Assembly: GCA_030158185.1 (NCBI GenBank)
Contig: JAOATP010000084.1
Span: 22,030 to 62,438, forward strand
Source of the DNA: Propionicimonas sp.
GTDB taxonomy: Bacteria; Actinomycetota; Actinomycetes; Propionibacteriales; Propionibacteriaceae
Reading direction: 5' to 3'
DNA length: 40,409 nucleotides
Shown here piece by piece: positions 35,538 to 40,409 of this stretch. The translations under genes were made by a program, and so were the position numbers. The notes beneath the pieces are model-generated. The model had not been told where the DNA came from. It saw only the letters and a list, made by a program, of their open reading frames with translations, and ran no database searches. Each line of letters begins with the position of its first letter. Position 1 is the first letter of the stretch.

Positions 35538-38500
35538 GTGCGCGACAACGAGTGGCTGTACCGGGGCAGGCTGGGACGCTTCGTCGAGGAGCTGATCACC
35601 CCCCACCTGTACGGCTCCACCTCCCCGCTCCACCTCACCGCCTGGCGGGTTCCCGGCGAGCCGGTGCCGTTCGACGAGGCCGTCGGCCAGGAGTTCACAC
35701 CGTTCGAGCCGGGCACGCCCTGGGGCAGGGGCTGGAGCACCCTGTGGCTGCACGCCACCGGCTCCGTGCCCGCCGACTGGCGCGACACCGCCTACGAGAT
35801 CGTCGTCGACCTCGGCTTCAGCCCACGGCCGGACGGGGGCCACGGCGCCCAGGCCGAGGCGCTCGCCTTCCGTCCGGATGGCAGCATCCTGAAGGCGATC
35901 GAGCCGTTCAACCGCTACCTGCCGGTGGAGGAGCCGGACGCGATCGACCTGTACCTCGAAGCGGCAGCGAACCCGGACGTCGGGATCGGGGGAGCCTGGC
36001 ACCCGAGCGAGTTCAGCTCGCTGGACACCGTCCCGGACGAGCAGCTGTACGTCCTTCGCCAGGTCGACCTCGCCCGGCGCAACGTCGAGGTGTGGGAGCT
36101 CAACGAGGACATCGAGGTACTGGCTGGCCTTGTGGAGGAACTCCCCGTCGACCTGCCACGGCGCGCAGAGATCGTCGTCGCCCTCAACGCGGCGATGGAC
36201 GCCCTCGACCCGAGGGACGTCGTCGGAACGGCGGGCAACGCACGGGCAGCACTGGCCGGCGTCCTCTCCCGTCCGGCCAACGCCAGCGCCCACCGCGTGC
36301 TGGCCACCGGGCATGCCCACATCGACTCGGCCTGGCTGTGGCCGGTGCGCGAGACCGTCCGCAAGTGCGCCCGCACGTTCGCCAACGTGATCGCGCTCAG
36401 CGAAGAGCATCCCGACCTCGTCTTCTCCTGCTCGTCCGCGCAGCAGTACGCCTGGATCAAGCAGCACTACCCCGAACTCTGGGAGCGGTTGAAGCAGAAG
36501 GTGGCGGAGGGCCGGTTCGTGCCGGTCGGCGGCATGTGGGTGGAGTCGGACACCAACATGCCCGGGTCCGAAGCGCTGGCCCGGCAGTTCATTCATGGCA
36601 AGGGCTTCTTCCTCCGCGAGTTCGGCTACGAGCCCACCGACGTCTGGCTGCCCGACTCGTTCGGCTACTCCGGTGCGCTGCCACAGATCGCTGTGGCCGC
36701 AGGTTCGCAGTACTTCCTCACCCAGAAGATGTCCTGGAACGAGACCAACGTCCTGCCCCACCACACCTTCTGGTGGGAGGGCATCGACGGCACCCGGATC
36801 TTCACCCACCTGCCGCCGGTCGACACCTACAACTCCCGGCTCGCAGCGTTCGAGCTTGCCAAGGCCGAACGCCAGTACTCCGAGCAGGGGCACGGGACGA
36901 TCTCGCTGGTCCCCTTCGGTTACGGGGACGGTGGTGGCGGACCCACCCGCGAGATGGTGGCGAAGGCCCACCGCACGGCCAATCTCGAGGGCTCGCCGAC
37001 CGTGCGCATCGGGACGGCAGCCGAATTCTTCGAGGAAGCCAGCGCCGAACTGCCGAACCCGGGCACCTGGTCGGGCGAGATGTACCTGGAGAAGCACCGC
37101 GGCACCTACACCTCGCAGCTGCGCACCAAGCAGGGCAACCGGCGCAGCGAGCACCTGCTGCGGGCTGCGGAGCTGTGGGCGACCACCGCTACCGTCCGCA
37201 CCGGCCTTGAGTACCCGACTGAAGAGCTCCGGGGAGTCTGGGAGACCGTCCTGCTGCAGCAGTTCCACGACATCCTTCCCGGCAGCTCGATCGCCTGGGT
37301 GCACCGTGAGGCCGAGGCCAACTACGCCCGGGTCGCGGGCATCCTCGAAGGCATCATCGAACGCTCGCTGGCTGCGCTGACCGGAACCGGGGACGCCGTG
37401 CTGGCCGTGAACTCCTCGCCCGTGCCGCTGGCCGGCCTCGCTCCGTTCACCGTCGGCGTGCCCGAGGCCGCGACCGGCGTCCTCACGGTCGAGACCGGGG
37501 GCGGCGGCTGGGTGATCGACACCGGCCTACTCCGTGTTGTCGTCGACGCCGAGGGGCTCCTGCCGTCGGTGGTGCACACGCCCACCGGACGCGAGCTCGT
37601 CGCGCGGGGCCGGAAGTTCGGCCTGCTGCAGGTGCACAACGACCGTCCCTCGATGTACGAGGCCTGGGACATCGACGCCCACATCGGACGCGTCGTCGAG
37701 GACCTCGAGACGGCCGACTCGGTGCGCCTGGTCACCAGCGAACCCGGCCTCGCAGAGGTCGAGACCGTCCACAGCATCGGCGAGAGCACCATCACGACAC
37801 TGCTGCGGTTCACGGCGGGCAGCGCAGCCATCGACCTCGACCTCGACATCGACTGGCACGAGCAGCGGCGCCTGCTGAAGCTGGCCTTCCCGACGTCGGT
37901 CTTCACCGACAGGGCGACCTCGGAGATCCAGTTCGGGCACATCGCGCGACCCACCCACGCCAACACCACCTGGGACGTCGCCCGCTACGAGACTTGCGCG
38001 CACCGGTGGGTGCAGGTGGCTGAGCCCGGGTTCGGGTTCGCCGTCGCCAACGACTCCACCTACGGCCACGACATCCGGCGCGACCACCCCGGAGGCGCAG
38101 CTCCCGGCACGACCGTCCGGCTGTCGCTGATCCGCGGGCCGATGTTCCCCGACCCGGAGACCGACCAGGGACGCCACCGGCTGCGGGTCAGCGCGGTCTG
38201 CGGCGCGGACATCGGGACGGCGATTGCAGCGGGCCAGCGCCTGAACCAGCCGGTACGTGAGGTGCGTGGTGCCAACGCCGTTGCCCCGATCGTCACCGCG
38301 GAGGCTCCCGGGGTGCTCGTCGAGGCCGTGAAGCTGGCAGAGGACGGGTCGGGCGACGTGGTGGTCCGCCTGTACGAGTCGCTCGGCGCCCGCTCGAGCG
38401 GCGTGATCCGGGCGGGCTTCGCCTACACCGGCGTGGAGCGCACCGACCTGCTCGAGCGCCACACCGGCGACGTGACCACGACGGCAGACGACGGTGTAAC

Positions 38501-38555
38501 GCTCTCCGTGCGACCCTTCGAGATCGTGACCCTGAGGTTCACAGGAGTCGGATGA
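35538..38555 (+). CDS. GH38 alpha-mannosidase
   Basis: ATGHAHIDSAWLWPVRETVRKCARTF, FVPVGGMWVESDTNMPGSEALARQF, DVWLPDSFGYSGALPQI, QFHDILPGSSI motifs. GTG 35538 (VRDNEWLYRGRLGRF) preferred. Confidence 0.95.
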   Translation: MRDNEWLYRGRLGRFVEELITPHLYGSTSPLHLTAWRVPGEPVPFDEAVGQEFTPFEPGTPWGRGWSTLWLHATGSVPADWRDTAYEIVVDLGFSPRPDGGHGAQAEALAFRPDGSILKAIEPFNRYLPVEEPDAIDLYLEAAANPDVGIGGAWHPSEFSSLDTVPDEQLYVLRQVDLARRNVEVWELNEDIEVLAGLVEELPVDLPRRAEIVVALNAAMDALDPRDVVGTAGNARAALAGVLSRPANASAHRVLATGHAHIDSAWLWPVRETVRKCARTFANVIALSEEHPDLVFSCSSAQQYAWIKQHYPELWERLKQKVAEGRFVPVGGMWVESDTNMPGSEALARQFIHGKGFFLREFGYEPTDVWLPDSFGYSGALPQIAVAAGSQYFLTQKMSWNETNVLPHHTFWWEGIDGTRIFTHLPPVDTYNSRLAAFELAKAERQYSEQGHGTISLVPFGYGDGGGGPTREMVAKAHRTANLEGSPTVRIGTAAEFFEEASAELPNPGTWSGEMYLEKHRGTYTSQLRTKQGNRRSEHLLRAAELWATTATVRTGLEYPTEELRGVWETVLLQQFHDILPGSSIAWVHREAEANYARVAGILEGIIERSLAALTGTGDAVLAVNSSPVPLAGLAPFTVGVPEAATGVLTVETGGGGWVIDTGLLRVVVDAEGLLPSVVHTPTGRELVARGRKFGLLQVHNDRPSMYEAWDIDAHIGRVVEDLETADSVRLVTSEPGLAEVETVHSIGESTITTLLRFTAGSAAIDLDLDIDWHEQRRLLKLAFPTSVFTDRATSEIQFGHIARPTHANTTWDVARYETCAHRWVQVAEPGFGFAVANDSTYGHDIRRDHPGGAAPGTTVRLSLIRGPMFPDPETDQGRHRLRVSAVCGADIGTAIAAGQRLNQPVREVRGANAVAPIVTAEAPGVLVEAVKLAEDGSGDVVVRLYESLGARSSGVIRAGFAYTGVERTDLLERHTGDVTTTADDGVTLSVRPFEIVTLRFTGVG

Positions 38556-39581
38556 TCAGGAGAGCAGCGCGAGCAGGGCTTCGGGGTTGTGGCGGTAGGT
38601 CTCGATACTCTGCTCTCCCGAGCTGAGCGCCTCGAGCGTGTGGGTGAGCGCCGCGTTCACCGGGGTCGGGACGCCGTGCTCCGCCCCGTACTTCACGACA
38701 GCCCCGTTGAGGAAGCGCACCTCCGTCTGTCCGCGTCCGCCGTGCAGGTCGATGTGGAACGACGGCATCTTGTCGCCCCGGCCACCACCGAGGGCCCTTG
38801 TCAGCGCGGGCTGGGCGATGAAGCGTGGCAGGCGGGACGCAGCCAGCGCGAGCGCCCGCACCGGGGTGCCCGGCAGGTCGACCGGACGGAAGCCGAGGGC
38901 TGCCATCACGGCGAGGCACTCCCGCAGCACGGCGATCTCCACCTCGTAGAGTCGCCGGTCGGCGAAGAGGGTGGAGACCGGCTCGTCGAGGATCGCCGAG
39001 GTGGCGTTGCCGGTGAGGTTGGTCAGCAGCTTCGACCACTTCATCGGTCCGGCCTCGGGGTAGCCGACACCGTTGAGGTTGGCGTCGTTGAGGGCACCGA
39101 CGATGGTGACCCCGAGCGGGTGATCGAGGGCGATGCCGATACCGCGGCGCTTCTCCTCCACGACCTGGCCGATGCCGGGCTTGCCGACGGCCGTGGTGAC
39201 GGTGCCGGTGATGACGCGGTCGGCGCCGAGCCTGCTCGCGATCAGCGGCTCGTTGTCCACCCCGTTCTGCAGCGAGAGGATCGGCGGCAGGTCGGCGCCG
39301 GTGGCCTCCAGCCCGTCGATGGCTGCGCCGGTGTCGAAGGACTTCAGCGCGAAGACCGCAACGTCATGGGGTCCGGCAGCGAGCGCCTCGGCAGCGGAGC
39401 CGAAGATGGCGAAGTCACTTACGGCAGCGGTGTGGCCTTCGCGGGTGAGGCGAAGCCCCTGCTCTGCGATGACGGCAGCTGCCGCCGGCTGCTCGCTGTA
39501 GGTCACCTTGTGCCCGGCCGCGGCCAGCGAGCCACCGACATAGGTGCCGATCGCGCCGGCTCCGAGGAACAGGAAGCGCAT
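38556..39581 (-). CDS. Ketopantoate reductase family protein (2-dehydropantoate 2-reductase-like)
   Basis: MRFLFLGAGAIGTYVGGSLAAAGHKVTY N-terminus, ALKSFDT and LQNGVDNE motifs, MKWSKLLTNLTGNATSAI C-terminal domain. Confidence 0.92.
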   Translation of the reverse strand: MRFLFLGAGAIGTYVGGSLAAAGHKVTYSEQPAAAAVIAEQGLRLTREGHTAAVSDFAIFGSAAEALAAGPHDVAVFALKSFDTGAAIDGLEATGADLPPILSLQNGVDNEPLIASRLGADRVITGTVTTAVGKPGIGQVVEEKRRGIGIALDHPLGVTIVGALNDANLNGVGYPEAGPMKWSKLLTNLTGNATSAILDEPVSTLFADRRLYEVEIAVLRECLAVMAALGFRPVDLPGTPVRALALAASRLPRFIAQPALTRALGGGRGDKMPSFHIDLHGGRGQTEVRFLNGAVVKYGAEHGVPTPVNAALTHTLEALSSGEQSIETYRHNPEALLALLS

Positions 39582-39641
39582 AGCGATCCTCCAATCAGTA
39601 GGGGGCAGCCTTGCACAACCCGGCGGGTCGCGGCAGCCGGT

Positions 39642-40202
39642 TCAGCCGCGCCACTCGGCGGCCAGCAGGCCCATGACGTGGCAGTCCACCCAGCCGTGGT
39701 CGAACCGCAGGGCCTCGCGCTTGGTGCCCTCGAGGACGAAACCCAGCTTCTCGTAGATGTGGCGGGCCCGGGTGTTGAAGTCGTAGACGTCCAGTTCCAC
39801 CCTGTGCAGCCCGACGGCGAAGGCGTGCGCCATGCTCAGCCGCACGGCCTCGGTGCCGAGCCCACGGTTGGTCGCCCCGCTGATCCAGAGCCGGAAGCCG
39901 CAGCTGCGGTTGTCCTGGTCGAGGCGGTTCAGCACGGCTTCGCCGACGATCTGGCCGGTGTCGTTGTCGAGGATGACCCAGACGATCCGGTCGTCAGCCG
40001 TCGTCCAGGTGCCGTAGATGGTGGTGAGCTCCTCAGGCGTCCACAATTCCGGTTCGCCCGCGCTCGAGTGCACCGAACCGGTGAGGCGACCCACCTCGGG
40101 GTCGGCCATCAGTTCGCGCAGGGTGGGCACGTCTGCGACCTCGACGGGCCGCAGGGTCACGACGAGGCCGGAGAGGGTCGGCTTGGTGGTGAAGTCCAGC
40201 AT
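39642..40202 (-). CDS. GNAT-family N-acetyltransferase (RimJ/RimL-like)
   Basis: VTLRPVEVADVPTLRELMADPEV...GFRLWISGATNRGLGTEAVRLSMAHAFAVGLHRVELDVYDFNTRARHIYEKLGFVLEGTKREAL. Confidence 0.93.
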   Translation of the reverse strand: MLDFTTKPTLSGLVVTLRPVEVADVPTLRELMADPEVGRLTGSVHSSAGEPELWTPEELTTIYGTWTTADDRIVWVILDNDTGQIVGEAVLNRLDQDNRSCGFRLWISGATNRGLGTEAVRLSMAHAFAVGLHRVELDVYDFNTRARHIYEKLGFVLEGTKREALRFDHGWVDCHVMGLLAAEWRG

Positions 40203-40360
40203 CAGCCGTCCTGCTCCTGTTCAAGACGGTCGAGGATCCATGCCCTCACAAGGGTGGACGCCGGCAGGTGCCGGGCGTCCGCGATCTTCTGGATCGCGTT
40301 GCTCTCCTGTGGGCTCAGCCGGACGGAATACACGAGGGTGCGTCGCTGCGGTGTGGGCAT
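40202..40360 (-). CDS. Small ribbon-helix-helix-like DNA-binding protein (52 aa), co-operonic with the GNAT gene
   Basis: My own translation (absent from ORF track): MPTPQRRTLVYSVRLSPQESNAIQKIADARHLPASTLVRAWILDRLEQEQDG*; beta-strand TLVYSVRL plus two helices; ATGA overlap with GNAT start. Confidence 0.8.
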   Translation of the reverse strand: MPTPQRRTLVYSVRLSPQESNAIQKIADARHLPASTLVRAWILDRLEQEQDG

Positions 40361-40409
40361 GTAGTACAGCGTATGACTCCTCAGCCGCCCGAGGAAGGGG
40401 GTCTGGCCG

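Noticed and set aside
35211-37304. 697-aa minus-strand ORF opposite ald and alpha-mannosidase
   Set aside because: Antisense to GH38 motifs and spans an intergenic palindrome; no domain content.
38589-40364. 591-aa plus-strand ORF opposite the reductase, GNAT and RHH genes
   Set aside because: Antisense artefact spanning three genes and their gap.
1-40409. CRISPR arrays, prophage, integrative elements, tRNA or rRNA genes
   Set aside because: I saw no regularly spaced direct-repeat array, integrase or transposase motifs, or obvious tRNA/rRNA sequence; a dedicated scan (tRNAscan-SE, CRISPR finder) would be needed to be certain.

Overview
High-GC actinobacterial chromosomal window, probably from the Propionibacteriaceae or a relative (inferred from gene content only). 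Gene content, left to right: glycerol catabolism (glpC, glpB and glpA on the minus strand, a SorC-type regulator, then glpF and glpK on the plus strand); a secreted S8 subtilase with five C-terminal IPT/TIG repeats; a MurJ-pseudokinase fusion coupled to a DUF6049-like membrane protein; a divergent CCA tRNA nucleotidyltransferase and a HAD phosphatase; a MarR-MFS operon; an acyl-CoA ligase; an MFS transporter; a tag-EamA pair; an MscS channel; an LLM monooxygenase/FMN reductase duo; an ArsR-SRPBCC-VOC operon with twin operators; two lipoproteins; a NarL-type two-component system; a divergent Lrp-ald pair; a GH38 alpha-mannosidase; a ketopantoate reductase-like protein; and a small RHH-GNAT operon at the right edge. 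I saw no rRNA, tRNA, CRISPR array, transposase or prophage genes. The most unusual non-coding signal is a set of long, nearly perfect intergenic palindromes. One has an identical core at two loci 18.5 kb apart. Several are built from two direct ~10-11 nt units followed by the same units inverted. Other candidates worth follow-up are the RHH-GNAT pair, the ArsR double operator laid exactly over a promoter, and the subtilase at the position where related genomes usually carry sigM/trx genes.
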